Shown: in pieces, positions 23,877-32,837 of the stretch
Numbering within the stretch: the first letter of the stretch is position 1
How the letters are laid out: the number at the start of each line of letters is the position of its first letter
The notes under the pieces: model-generated
Databases searched by the model: none
The model's input: only the letters and a program-made list of their open reading frames with translations
What the model was told of the DNA's origin: nothing
Position numbers and translations under genes: made by a program
Source of the DNA: Acidobacteriota bacterium
GTDB lineage: Bacteria; Acidobacteriota; Terriglobia; Terriglobales; Acidobacteriaceae
DNA length: 32,922 nt
Direction: 5' to 3'
Assembly: GCA_021846945.1 (NCBI GenBank)
Contig: JAJZVZ010000041.1
Location: 1 to 32,922, forward strand

Positions 23877-24929
23877 ATGCCTCTAGTTTCTATGCGGCAG
23901 CTCCTCGACGAGGCCGCCAAGGGCGGCTACGGCGTCGGAGCTTTCAACGTCAACGATATGGAACAGATCCAGGCCATTATGGAAGCGGCCCGGGAAACCC
24001 AGTCGCCCGTGATCATCCAGGCCAGCCGCGGCGCCCGCGCCTTTGCGCAGGACCGCTACCTTTACCACCTGATGCTGGCCGCCAGCGAGCTTTATCCCGA
24101 GATTCCCATCGCTATGCACCAGGATCACGGCAACAGCTTTGAAACCTGCAAGAGCGCGATCGAGCTGGGCTTTACCAGTGTCATGATGGACGGCTCGCTC
24201 AAGGAAGACGGCAAGACACCGTCGAGCTTTGAAGAGAACGTCGAGGTGACCAAGCGCGTTGTTGAATTCGCGCATGCACGCGGTGTTACCGTTGAGGGTG
24301 AGATCGGCGTGCTGGGCGGCATTGAGGACGGCCACGGCGCCGGCGGCACCGGCCTGGAGCATGTTACCGATCCCGACCAGGCGGTCGAATTCGCCGAGCG
24401 CACCGGCGTGGACGCGCTGGCCATCGCCATCGGCACCAGCCACGGCGCTTACAAGTTCACCAAAAAGCCCGACGGCTCCGTGCTGAAGATGGACATCCTC
24501 ATCGATATCCACAAACGCCTGCCGCACACGCATCTTGTGATGCACGGCAGCTCGTCGGTGCCCAAGGATCTGCAGGCCATCGTGAACCAGTATGGCGGCA
24601 AGCTCAAGGAGACCTGGGGCGTGCCGATCGAGGAGATTCAGCTTGGCATCCGCAATGGCGTGCGCAAGGTCAACGTCGATACCGACAACCGTCTGGCCAT
24701 CACCGGCGCCATTCGCAAGGTGCTGTGGGAAACACCAGAGAAGTTTGACCCGCGCGATTACCTGAAGCCTGCCCGCGACGCCATGAAGAAGGTGGTGGCG
24801 CAGCGTATGAAGGAGTTCGGCCAGGCCGGGCACGCAGGCGACTACAAGCCGATTTCCATCGAGGAGATGGCCAAAGGCTATGCCGACGGCAGCCTCGATC
24901 CCCGGCCGTCGATGGCGGGAGCCCGGTAA
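23877..24929 (+). CDS. fba: Fructose-bisphosphate aldolase, class II
   Basis: A 350-residue zinc-dependent aldolase that splits fructose-1,6-bisphosphate into two triose phosphates, or joins them, in glycolysis and gluconeogenesis. Seen: [16 protein letters not shown], the catalytic Asp and first zinc His in [10 protein letters not shown] (D83, H84), [12 protein letters not shown], zinc ligands in GTSHGAYKF (H189) and VMHGSSSVP (H223), and the phosphate-binding NVDTD (266-270). The length and the mid-protein loop fit the CbbA/class IIB-like long type. AGGAG lies 7 bases before the ATG. It is monocistronic, with a strong terminator 28 bases after the stop. Confidence 0.96.
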   Translation: MPLVSMRQLLDEAAKGGYGVGAFNVNDMEQIQAIMEAARETQSPVIIQASRGARAFAQDRYLYHLMLAASELYPEIPIAMHQDHGNSFETCKSAIELGFTSVMMDGSLKEDGKTPSSFEENVEVTKRVVEFAHARGVTVEGEIGVLGGIEDGHGAGGTGLEHVTDPDQAVEFAERTGVDALAIAIGTSHGAYKFTKKPDGSVLKMDILIDIHKRLPHTHLVMHGSSSVPKDLQAIVNQYGGKLKETWGVPIEEIQLGIRNGVRKVNVDTDNRLAITGAIRKVLWETPEKFDPRDYLKPARDAMKKVVAQRMKEFGQAGHAGDYKPISIEEMAKGYADGSLDPRPSMAGAR

Positions 24930-24956
24930 GCGCAGCAGTTTCCAAGTCATTAAGGA

Positions 24957-24989
24957 AGGGCCACTCCGTTCCGGCGGAGTGGCCCTTTT
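24957..24989 (+). terminator. Intrinsic terminator after fba
   Basis: A perfect 12-base stem, AGGGCCACTCCG (24957-24968) with CGGAGTGGCCCT (24975-24986), has a 6-base loop and is followed by TTT. Confidence 0.93.
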
Positions 24990-25206
24990 GATTGCGTGCA
25001 TAAAATAAATCGGGTTTTTCCGGCACTCCATTCCCGCAAATACCAGCGAGGCATTACGCCGAGTTTGTCGGGTAAAGAGCAGATATAACACGAAAGTCCG
25101 TTGTCTTCGGCTGAGAACTAAAGTAACATGACGTTTTACTTCCCCTGGCTGGGCGGGAGGTTGCGATCGCGGCGCCCAGGATCTTTTCGGTTGCGGGGAT
25201 CGAGTC

Positions 25207-26517
25207 ATGCCAAAGCTCGCCATTCGTATGACATTTGCATGCGTCCTGCTGGTCATGCTGGTGGGCATCCACACGGAGGTGTGGACCTGGAAGTCATTGA
25301 TCGATGATTCCGACTTTACGTGTTACTATACGGCAGCCTGCCTTGTTCGCGGTCATCTGAATTCATACATTTACGAAGAGGCTCGGCAAGGCGTCGACCC
25401 GACGCAGCATAAGGCAAATCCCAAAACGGTTTTTGCCCGGACCGCAAGTGCGCACGGAATCACGCTGGTTTCTTTGTATGACTATCCTCCAACGCTGGCA
25501 GATCTCGTGGTGCCTTTGACGTTCATCTCCCCCTTCAAGGCCATGTTCGCGTGGTTTCTGATCAACGTGGCGGCGTTGCTCGCGGCCATCGTCATGCTCA
25601 TGCGCATGATCGGCATGGAGTTTCCCGGCTTTGCACGATTCGGTCTGTTTTTCCTCGTTATTGCGATCTTTCGTCCGGTATTGGATTGTTTCTATTACGG
25701 CCAGATGCCCATCCTACTTCTCTTTCTTCTTATTGCAGGATTGAGATTGTATGAGCAGGATAAGAAGACTCGTGCGGCACTGCTCTTTGCGTTGGCCTTC
25801 GCGATCAAGCTTACACCACTGATTATCGTGATTCCGCTGATAGCGTGGCGGGACTGGAAGACTTTGCGGGCCTTCGCGATCTGGTGTGGTGTCATCCTGG
25901 GCGCGATTCTGTTGATCAATGGCCCTTCGGCGTTAAGCCAATATTTCCTGCACGAGATGCCGGCGATATCCAGTGGAGAGGTGAGTTGGTTCAATCGAAG
26001 CTTTGCGACCACAGTTCAGATTTTCTGGTCGGGGCCGGGTGTGAGCGTTCCGCTGGCGGGGGCCGGAAGGCTCTTATCGTTCGCCGCGTTGCTGTATGCG
26101 GGATGGCTGAGCCGCTTAAAGGATGGGGAGATGCTGCTTGATAGCCAGAGGCTGAGGATGGTCGCCGCCTTTCTGATCCTCTCCTGCTGCCTTTCTCCTG
26201 TTGCATGGATTCATGCCTATGTTCTCAGCATTCCGTTGTGGATGATCATTGGCCAGCGTATGTGGAGAGGCCGGGCGACTGCTTTTGAAACTGTGCTCGG
26301 TATATGGGTCTTTCTTTCACTCACCTCCGACAAACTATTCGGATTAGGCGACATATTCCGCATGCCGTTCTTCTTTTATCTGGCGGTGATGACGCCTGTC
26401 ATTGCAGTTTTCCTGGGAATCATGGAATTGAGCTTGCTCGGGCGCGAGCGCGACCTCATGCAAGGCGCGCATAGGGTGGAAGCAGCCGCTTCTGCGCGAT
26501 TCGCACCGGTGCAATAA
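25207..26517 (+). CDS. GT87-type membrane glycosyltransferase (DUF2029)
   Basis: A 436-residue polytopic protein with about ten hydrophobic helices. After helix 1, an acidic DDSDFTCYYTAACL segment in the first outer loop supplies the Asp expected of GT-C enzymes. GQMPILLLFLLIAGLRLYEQD and ALLFALAFAIKLTPLIIVIPL match the pattern of GT87/DUF2029 polyprenol-phosphate-mannose-dependent transferases. The acceptor glycan is unknown. The ATG at 25207 has GGGGA upstream. Codon use is less GC-biased than in neighbours in places, with many ATT/TTT codons, which is common for membrane proteins and not proof of transfer. It stands alone, convergent with pcrA. Confidence 0.8.
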   Translation: MPKLAIRMTFACVLLVMLVGIHTEVWTWKSLIDDSDFTCYYTAACLVRGHLNSYIYEEARQGVDPTQHKANPKTVFARTASAHGITLVSLYDYPPTLADLVVPLTFISPFKAMFAWFLINVAALLAAIVMLMRMIGMEFPGFARFGLFFLVIAIFRPVLDCFYYGQMPILLLFLLIAGLRLYEQDKKTRAALLFALAFAIKLTPLIIVIPLIAWRDWKTLRAFAIWCGVILGAILLINGPSALSQYFLHEMPAISSGEVSWFNRSFATTVQIFWSGPGVSVPLAGAGRLLSFAALLYAGWLSRLKDGEMLLDSQRLRMVAAFLILSCCLSPVAWIHAYVLSIPLWMIIGQRMWRGRATAFETVLGIWVFLSLTSDKLFGLGDIFRMPFFFYLAVMTPVIAVFLGIMELSLLGRERDLMQGAHRVEAAASARFAPVQ

Positions 26518-26678
26518 GCGAAAGCTCCAGGCGCCGAACGCGCGGAATAGCCCCGGAACCCATTCTGCAATTGCCCTGGGGCGGCGGAGCAACTTCGGCG
26601 CGACAATTCTTTGAGCGAATGCGCCCACTCAACAACCTCTAACCTCTGCTCACAATGAGCCGTTGACGAAGAAACGCG

Positions 26679-29501
26679 CTAAATCTTCTCCAGGTTGGCG
26701 AACTTTTCCATCAGCTTTTTCATGCCGTGCCGGGTGAAGAGAACGGTGATCTTGGCGTCCTCGCCTTCGCCTTCGCGCATCAACACCGTGCCGTCGCCGT
26801 ATTTAGAGTGGCGCACGCGCGCGCCCTTCTGCAGGCCGGAAGCGCCGCTGGGCTCGGGCAGGTCCATGGATGAGCGGGCCGCCGGGCGGGCGAATGCACC
26901 GGGCTTGCCGCCGCCTGCTCTGCCGACAAAGAAGCGCGCGATGTTGTCGATGGAGTTTGCATCCGCGTCTTTAGCGTTGGTATTGAAGCCCTGGCGCGTC
27001 GGCGCCCGCGGTGGGTTAAGGCGCGGCGTTTCCTGGCTTTCATCTTCGTAGTTGAAGTGCCGGCCTTCGAACTCGTTGGAGCGGCCTCCGTATCTGGACG
27101 CGTAGGCTGGCGTAGACCACGCCGGGCCGCGGCCGCCGAGGTTCTCGATCAACTGACCGGGAACCTCTTCGAGGAAGCGCGACGGAATGCTCATCTCCGG
27201 CGCGTCGTTGCCGTAACGGCGCCTGTAGTGCGCGCGTGTGAGGATAAGCGTGTTCATGGCGCGCGTCATGCCGACGTAGCAGAGACGGCGCTCCTCTTCG
27301 AGTTCTTCGGGATTGTTGAGCGTGCGCGAGTGGGGAAAGAGCCCCTCTTCAAGACCGGCCAGAAAGACCAGCGGGAATTCGAGTCCCTTGGCCGCGTGCA
27401 GCGTCATGAGCGTGACCCGCGCATTGGGGTCGAACTGGTCGGTATCGGAGGCCAGCGCGGCATGATCCAGAAAGTCGGCCAGCGTTTCGCCGCGCACCTC
27501 GGCATCATGGGCGGCGTTGGCCAGTTCCTTCAGGTTTTCAATACGGCTGAAGGCCTCCGGCGAGCCTTCGGCTTCGAGCGCTTTGATGTAGCCGGTGCGG
27601 TCGATGAGGAAACGGATCAACTCGGGCAGGGTGGCGGCGTCGCCGGGAGAGCGGAAGCCTTCGACGGACTCTTGTTGTTCTCCCTCGTTGAGATCTGTGG
27701 CAGGTTCGGATTTCTTCCCAGGTCTCAAAGGCGAGACCTGGGGCACCCGGGATCTTGGCTGGGGCACCCCGGTTTTTGATTCCTGGCCGGACTTTGCCTG
27801 CTTCGGCATTTTCAGAAATGGCCGCACCGGCGCTGCGGCAAAAGGTGAAAAATGGCTGGCATCGAGCAGTGGAATCTGATCCTGGTTGGCGCCAAAGGCG
27901 AAATCAGCCGCCGCCTCCAGGGTGTCGGCGGTCTGCTGCTTTTCCGCCGCGGTGGGCTCCGCGGCGCCGAAGGTGAAGTCGGTGTCGCCTTCGTCTGCGG
28001 CTGATGCGGCCACATCCGCCGCGAGCTTGCCGGCGAAGTCGGGATCCATCATGGCCTGCGCGTCGAGAATGAGCTGCCGGAAGGATTCGAGAGCCATCAG
28101 CGCGCGCGTAGGGATGAGTCGGTTGGCGATGGCCGCGGTGATGGCGTCCCAGGTGGAACTGCCGGTCTCAAGCGCGAGCCTCTCCAGGGTCTCGAGCGTG
28201 GTTTTGCCAATGCCGCGGGCCGGGGTATTGATGACGCGCTGCAGCGCCATGGAGTCGTGTGGGTTGCGGACGAGGCGCAAATAGGCGAGCAGATCCTTGA
28301 TTTCGGCGCGTTCGTAAAAGCTGAAGCCGCCCACCATGGTATAGGCGATGTTGTAGCGACGCAGCGCCTCTTCGACGAGCCGCGACTGCGAGTTGGTGCG
28401 ATATAGCACGGCGCAATGTGCCGCTTCACGGTCCTGCGTTTCAGATGAACTCTCGTGTTCGCGAAGGAACTTCTGGATGCGGTCCGCGATAAAGAGCGCT
28501 TCATTTTCGCCGTCGGGCGCTTCGTAGTAGCCGATGAGCGAGCCGCCCTGGCGGTCGGTCCACAGCTTCTTTCCTTTGCGGCGCAGGTTGTTGGCGACGA
28601 CCGCGCCAGCCGCCTCCAGAATGACCTGTGTGGAGCGGTAGTTTTGCTCCAGCCGGATGATCTGCGCGTTGGGAAAGTCCTGCTCGAATTCGAGGATGTT
28701 GCGAATATCCGCGCCGCGCCAGGAGTAGATGCTCTGGTCTTCGTCGCCCACGGCGCAGACGTTCTTGCGCTCGCCGGCCAGCAGCTTCATCATCTCGTAC
28801 TGCGGCCGGTTGGTGTCCTGGTACTCATCGACGAGGAGGTAGTGGTAACGGCGCTGGTAGTGCTCGCGCGCCTGGCTTGAGACTTTGAGCAGGCGCACCG
28901 CTTCCAGCAGCAGGTCGTCGAAGTCGAGCGCATTGTTCTTGCGCAGTTCAGCCTGGTAGCTCTGGTAGATGTGGGCGATGCGTTCGCTGTTGGGATCCTT
29001 GGAGCTGAGGTAGTACTCCTGCGGATCGACCATGTGATTCTTCGCCCACGAAATGCGGCTGAGCACCGTGCGCGGCGTGAGCTGTTTGGTGTCGAGTCCC
29101 ATACGGCGCATCACCTGCTTGACGATGCCCTGCTGGTCGTTCTCGTCGTAGATGGCAAAGGAGCGGGTGAGGCCCTGATCGCCGACTTTGAGCGCTTCGA
29201 TGTCGCGGCGGAGGATGCGCACGCAGAGCGAGTGAAATGTTGAGATCAGCGGTTTCGTCAGCGAGGAATGATCCAGCAACCGGTCCACGCGCTCGGCCAT
29301 CTCGCTGGCCGCCTTGTTGGTGAAGGTGACAGCCAGAATCGAATCGGGCGCGACGCCTTTTTCCTGGATGAGCCAGGCGATACGGCTGGTGATGACGCGG
29401 GTTTTGCCCGATCCGGCCCCGGCCAGGATCAGCAGGGGGCCTTCAGTGGCTTCGACGGCGGCTCGTTGTTGGGGATTCAGTTTGTCGATCAGCAGCTGCA
29501 A
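26679..29501 (-). CDS. pcrA: PcrA/UvrD DNA helicase with large insertion
   Basis: A 940-residue superfamily 1A helicase; usual members are about 720-750. Seen: Q-motif NPQQRAAV, Walker A AGAGSGKT (27-34), motif II VDEYQDTN (224-231), motif III DEDQSIYSWRGADI (253-266), LEQNYRS, motif V TLHAAKGLEFPLVF (700-713) and motif VI YVGMTRA (742-748). The C-terminal Tudor-like domain (GARVRHSKYGDGTV) that binds RNA polymerase in PcrA is also present. About 125 extra residues (about 493-620) interrupt domain 2B and include a translated genomic repeat (about 578-595). The start is TTG at 29501, since a stop codon lies just upstream. It unwinds DNA in repair and replication conflicts. Confidence 0.95.
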   Translation of the reverse strand: MQLLIDKLNPQQRAAVEATEGPLLILAGAGSGKTRVITSRIAWLIQEKGVAPDSILAVTFTNKAASEMAERVDRLLDHSSLTKPLISTFHSLCVRILRRDIEALKVGDQGLTRSFAIYDENDQQGIVKQVMRRMGLDTKQLTPRTVLSRISWAKNHMVDPQEYYLSSKDPNSERIAHIYQSYQAELRKNNALDFDDLLLEAVRLLKVSSQAREHYQRRYHYLLVDEYQDTNRPQYEMMKLLAGERKNVCAVGDEDQSIYSWRGADIRNILEFEQDFPNAQIIRLEQNYRSTQVILEAAGAVVANNLRRKGKKLWTDRQGGSLIGYYEAPDGENEALFIADRIQKFLREHESSSETQDREAAHCAVLYRTNSQSRLVEEALRRYNIAYTMVGGFSFYERAEIKDLLAYLRLVRNPHDSMALQRVINTPARGIGKTTLETLERLALETGSSTWDAITAAIANRLIPTRALMALESFRQLILDAQAMMDPDFAGKLAADVAASAADEGDTDFTFGAAEPTAAEKQQTADTLEAAADFAFGANQDQIPLLDASHFSPFAAAPVRPFLKMPKQAKSGQESKTGVPQPRSRVPQVSPLRPGKKSEPATDLNEGEQQESVEGFRSPGDAATLPELIRFLIDRTGYIKALEAEGSPEAFSRIENLKELANAAHDAEVRGETLADFLDHAALASDTDQFDPNARVTLMTLHAAKGLEFPLVFLAGLEEGLFPHSRTLNNPEELEEERRLCYVGMTRAMNTLILTRAHYRRRYGNDAPEMSIPSRFLEEVPGQLIENLGGRGPAWSTPAYASRYGGRSNEFEGRHFNYEDESQETPRLNPPRAPTRQGFNTNAKDADANSIDNIARFFVGRAGGGKPGAFARPAARSSMDLPEPSGASGLQKGARVRHSKYGDGTVLMREGEGEDAKITVLFTRHGMKKLMEKFANLEKI
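27717..27769. repeat. GAGACCTGGGGCACCC-family repeat inside pcrA
   Basis: CCCAGGTCTC (27717-27726) and GAGACCTGGG (27733-27742) form a perfect 10-base inverted repeat with a 6-base loop. TGGGGCACCC occurs at 27739-27748 and again at 27760-27769. Translated on the minus strand it encodes part of GVPQPRSRVPQVSPLRPGK in the helicase insertion. A related copy lies between genes at 20591-20626. Confidence 0.85.
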
Positions 29502-29693
29502 GGCTCAAGTCCAGATGGGATACGTTCTGTAACCAGTTTACCGTCACGGACGATGTGGCGCATGTTGCCCGATTTTTCACGAACTGCCCCAGAGATGGTG
29601 CTTCCAGGTTCGCGGCAGACAAAAGGTGGATCCCGAGGCCGGGTGGTTCGCCGATGCGGTTCTTTCGGGGTTCCTCGTGAATCAAATAGGAAA

Positions 29694-30089
29694 ATGCTTG
29701 ACTTCTTACGCGGCTTCGGCCTTTTAACGGTCTTTTTTCTCCTTGGCAATCTGCTGCATCAGCACGGTGTTCCCATCCCCGGAGGTGTTCTGGGGCTATT
29801 GGCCCTGTATCTGGCGCTCGCGCTGGGCCTGGTGCAACTCAAGTGGGTGGAGCGGGCCGCAGGCCTGATGCTCAGGCACATGGTGCTTCTGTTTGTTCCG
29901 CTTACGGTAGGGTTGATGGATCTGGGGCCGGTGCTCTCGCGGCAGGCCGTAGCTATCCTGGTCAGCCTGCTGGTCAGCTTCCTGGCGGTATTGCTCAGCA
30001 CGGGCTTGCTGGGGCGGTGGCTCCTTGCGGAAGAGACCGTGTCCGCGGTTGCTTCGACGGGTCCTTCAGCGCCGGAGGCAGAGAAGTGA
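29694..30089 (+). CDS. lrgA: LrgA/CidA-family membrane protein
   Basis: A 131-residue protein with four hydrophobic helices. The family pattern is clear: LGNLLHQHGVPIPGGVLGLLALYLALA, then LMLRHMVLLFVPLTVGLMDLG. LrgA and CidA are holin-like proteins, proposed to control autolysis or, with LrgB, to carry pyruvate or glycolate. The ATG at 29694 has AGGAAA upstream; a longer frame from 29268 overlaps pcrA on the other strand and is rejected. The stop overlaps the lrgB start (GTGA). The C-terminal tail is short and polar. No LytSR-type regulator is in the window. Confidence 0.9.
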   Translation: MLDFLRGFGLLTVFFLLGNLLHQHGVPIPGGVLGLLALYLALALGLVQLKWVERAAGLMLRHMVLLFVPLTVGLMDLGPVLSRQAVAILVSLLVSFLAVLLSTGLLGRWLLAEETVSAVASTGPSAPEAEK

Positions 30090-30781
30090 TCTCGCTGGCC
30101 GAAATCGTACGCACTCCTGCTTTCAGCATTGTGCTGACTGTGTCCTGCTACGCGGTCGCGCTTGCGCTGCACCGCCGCTGGCGGGCTGTTCCACCGATTG
30201 TGGCAGCGTGTGTTCCCATCATTGCCGTGCTGCTGCTCCTCAGGGAGCCGTATGCAGCCTACAACCGTGGCGGCGACCTGCTCACATGGCTGCTGGGGCC
30301 TGCCACGGTGGCGCTGGCGGTGCCCATGTACCGGCAAGGGAAGTTTCTTCGGCCCTCGCTCCCGCGTTTGGCGCTGATCGTGTTTGCCGGCTCGCTGGTG
30401 GGCATGGTCACAGCGGGCGGGACGGCCTGGCTGCTGGGCGCTCCGAGATCCGTAGTGTTGTCGGCTGTTCCCAAGTCGGTCACCACGCCCATCGCCATTG
30501 AAGTCTGCCGCGAACTCAATGGCATTCCGCAAATTACCATCGCCATGGTCATTCTGGCAGGCGTGCTCGGAGCTACGTTCGGGCCGTTGTTGTTGCGCCT
30601 GGTGGGGGTGGGCGAGGACCGCTCGGTAGGGGCTGCCGTCGGCACATCCTCGCACGGTATTGGCACAGCGAGCCTTGTCCGTCATTCGGAGCGGCAGGCG
30701 AGCGCTTCCTCGTGGGCCATGGCCGCCGCAGGTGTTTTCACATCGATTCTGGCGGCCCTGCTGGCGCTCCTGTTGCGTTGA
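30086..30781 (+). CDS. lrgB: LrgB/CidB-family membrane protein
   Basis: A 231-residue membrane protein of the LrgB family with about six to seven helices. Seen: LREPYAAYNRGGDLLTWLLGPATVALAVPMYRQ (the family's Y...G..LLGPATVALA..LY motif), SVVLSAVPKSVTTPIAIEV and SSHGIGTASLVRH. These match the family's PKSVTTPIA and HGIGTA signatures. The start is GTG at 30086, overlapping the lrgA stop by four bases, with GGAGG upstream; earlier in-frame starts would overlap lrgA and are rejected. Plant and bacterial homologues carry glycolate or glycerate. It probably acts with LrgA. Confidence 0.93.
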   Translation: MISLAEIVRTPAFSIVLTVSCYAVALALHRRWRAVPPIVAACVPIIAVLLLLREPYAAYNRGGDLLTWLLGPATVALAVPMYRQGKFLRPSLPRLALIVFAGSLVGMVTAGGTAWLLGAPRSVVLSAVPKSVTTPIAIEVCRELNGIPQITIAMVILAGVLGATFGPLLLRLVGVGEDRSVGAAVGTSSHGIGTASLVRHSERQASASSWAMAAAGVFTSILAALLALLLR

Positions 30782-30826
30782 TAGCGTGTTGCAAAGATGG
30801 GTTGAATCGAAAGATGCCGGTGATCC

Positions 30827-32473
30827 TCAGTGCATGCCGGCGCCCTCGGGTCCTTTGCCGGGGCGGTTCTTGCTGAGCAGGAAGGCCAGCACAATCAGAC
30901 CCAGTGACATCCACGACAGTTCCATGTAGACATCCTGGTAGCCCTGCATGAGGGCCTGCTGGTTGAGCTGGTTGTAGATGCTGCCCAGCGCCATGCCCGC
31001 GCCGTTCGCTGGTCCGAACCGGTTGGCGAAGTAGCCGGTCAGGGCCTGGCTATGCTGCTGGAAAGCGATGCTCGCCGAGGTCATGGCGCTTTGCAGGTGC
31101 TGCTGGTGCCACAGGGAGCGGGTGGTCACCTGCGCGTTGGTCACGGCGATGAGGATGCTGCCGCCGATGTTTCGAGTAAAGTTGATGAGGCCGGCGACCT
31201 GGTTGCTCTCCTCTTTCGGCATGCCCAGATAGGCCGCGTTGGTGATGGAGATGAAGCAGAACGGCAATGGCAGCATCTGGATGACGCGCAGCCAGGAGGC
31301 AGCGGCGAAGCTCATGTCCAGGGTGGAGACCCAGGCTGCGTAGCGGAAAGTGAGGACGAGCAGCGTGAAGCCTATGAGGGTAAGCGTGCGCGCCGAGACC
31401 CTGCCGGTTGCGTAACCAGCCAGCGGCATCACGATCATGAGGGTAATGCCGCCCGCTGTGAGAGCCATGCCCGCTTGCGTCGCGGTGTAGCCCAGCAGTT
31501 GCTGCATAAAGAGCGGCTGCAGCACGGTATTGGCATTCAGCACGCCGCCGACCAGCATCATCAGGAAGCAGCAGATTGCAAAGTTTTTGAAGCGAAAGAG
31601 CTTCAGGTTGATGAGCGGATCCTTTCTGCGCCACTCCCACACGATGAGCCCAATCATGCCGCCGATAAAGAGGACAGCGGCAATGCGGATGAAGTTGGAC
31701 GCGAACCAATCATTCTCCTCGCCCTTATCGAGCATGATTTGCATGGCGCCCATGGCGATGGACAGGAAGCTCAGGCCGAGATAGTCGATGTTGCCCAGGA
31801 GCGCGCGGTTGGGCTTGATCCACGGCGGATCGTCGATAAGACGCCGGACGAGAATCAAGGCCAGAATGCCGACCGGAATATTGATGAAGAAGATCCAGCG
31901 CCAGGAGAAGTTGTCGGTGATCCAGCCGCCCAAGGTGGGGCCGATCGAAGGCGCCAGTACGGCCACAAGGCCATAGAGGGCGAAGGCCTGGCCGCGCTCA
32001 TGCGGTTCGAATGAATCGGCCATGATGGCCTGGGCCATGGGCTGCAGCCCGCCGCCTCCCGCGCCCTGCATGATCCGGAAGACAATCAGCATTGGAAGTG
32101 TCGGAGCAATGCCGCAGAGAAAGCTCGATATGGTAAAGACCATGATGCAAAAGAGGAAGAAGTTGCGCCGGCCCATGACGTTGGAGATCCAGCCGCCGAG
32201 GGGCAGCACGATGGCGTTTGAGACCAGGTAGCTGGTCAGCACCCAGGTTCCCTGGTCAGTGCTGGCGCCCAGGCTGCCGGCAATATGCGGCAAGGCGACG
32301 TTGGCGATGGAGGTGTCAAGCACCTCCATAAACGCCGCCAGGGCCACCGTTGCGGCAATCAGCCAGCGGTTGACCCTCGGCTTCCACAGCGAGTGGTCCA
32401 TCGGCTCCGCGACGGTCATCTGGGCCGGGATTTCTTGTGGGCTGGCCGGAGCCACCAATACAGACTCAGACAA
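30827..32473 (-). CDS. Multidrug efflux transporter, DHA2 (EmrB/QacA) family
   Basis: A 548-residue major-facilitator transporter with 14 predicted helices. Seen: the first-helix motif FMEVLDTSIANVALPHIAGSLG, motif A-like GWISNVMGRRNFFL, the antiporter motif C ALYGLVAVLAPSIGPTLGG, and WRWIFFINIPVGILAL. It probably exports drugs or toxic lipids in exchange for protons. EmrB needs the EmrA adaptor and an outer-membrane channel to cross both membranes, and neither is in the window. The start is TTG at 32473 with AGGAG 7-8 bases upstream; an overlapping ATG is out of frame and stops after three codons. It is convergent with lrgB (45 bases). Confidence 0.92.
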   Translation of the reverse strand: MSESVLVAPASPQEIPAQMTVAEPMDHSLWKPRVNRWLIAATVALAAFMEVLDTSIANVALPHIAGSLGASTDQGTWVLTSYLVSNAIVLPLGGWISNVMGRRNFFLFCIMVFTISSFLCGIAPTLPMLIVFRIMQGAGGGGLQPMAQAIMADSFEPHERGQAFALYGLVAVLAPSIGPTLGGWITDNFSWRWIFFINIPVGILALILVRRLIDDPPWIKPNRALLGNIDYLGLSFLSIAMGAMQIMLDKGEENDWFASNFIRIAAVLFIGGMIGLIVWEWRRKDPLINLKLFRFKNFAICCFLMMLVGGVLNANTVLQPLFMQQLLGYTATQAGMALTAGGITLMIVMPLAGYATGRVSARTLTLIGFTLLVLTFRYAAWVSTLDMSFAAASWLRVIQMLPLPFCFISITNAAYLGMPKEESNQVAGLINFTRNIGGSILIAVTNAQVTTRSLWHQQHLQSAMTSASIAFQQHSQALTGYFANRFGPANGAGMALGSIYNQLNQQALMQGYQDVYMELSWMSLGLIVLAFLLSKNRPGKGPEGAGMH

Positions 32474-32837
32474 ACATCTTCTCCTATTGATTCGTTTCCG
32501 TGTTGCTCAGGTCGTAGATTGGTGGCCCGCTGAACTCCGCCTTTTGCAGCCAAAGGAGTGCTGCCGACGTATGCTCCGCATGGCCTTCTTTGACGTACTC
32601 TAATCTAGATTCACCTGGCTACCGCCAAGGTTCATGGATTCCGTGCCTGTCGCAAAGTCCAGTGCAGCCGCCGGGATACATGGGCCTCAAGGCGGACTGC
32701 AATGGAAACAAAAGGTTCAAAAGGCTATGAATCCAAGGATATCGGACAGGCGCTGAAAGACTTGCCGGAATATGGAGCGAAGTCAAAAATATGCGGCCGG
32801 CACAGGGCTGTGCCGACCGTATACTCTGCACATCGGG
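32474..32837. other. Intergenic region upstream of the efflux gene
   Basis: No convincing gene. It contains the perfect 10-base palindrome AATCTAGATT at 32602-32611, about 130 bases before the efflux start, which could be a repressor site. A terminator for the gene entering from the right lies at 32784-32815. Confidence 0.5.
32784..32815 (-). terminator. Intrinsic terminator for the gene at the right edge
   Basis: On the minus strand CGGCACAG and CTGTGCCG form an 8-base perfect palindromic stem (32798-32815) followed by GCCGCATATTTTT. It lies about 23 bases past the TAA at 32838. Confidence 0.65.

Noticed and set aside
23883..25274. Long open frame (463 codons) antisense to fba
   Set aside because: It mirrors the strongly biased codons of fba, which has every catalytic motif; its protein has no recognisable domain and crosses the fba terminator.
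25207..26517. GT87-type gene as horizontally acquired because of AT-richer codons
   Set aside because: Membrane proteins favour U-rich codons, and there are no mobile-element remnants or tRNA nearby.
32001..32020. tRNA-like T-loop word (GGTTCGAAT)
   Set aside because: It lies within the efflux gene and no cloverleaf surrounds it.
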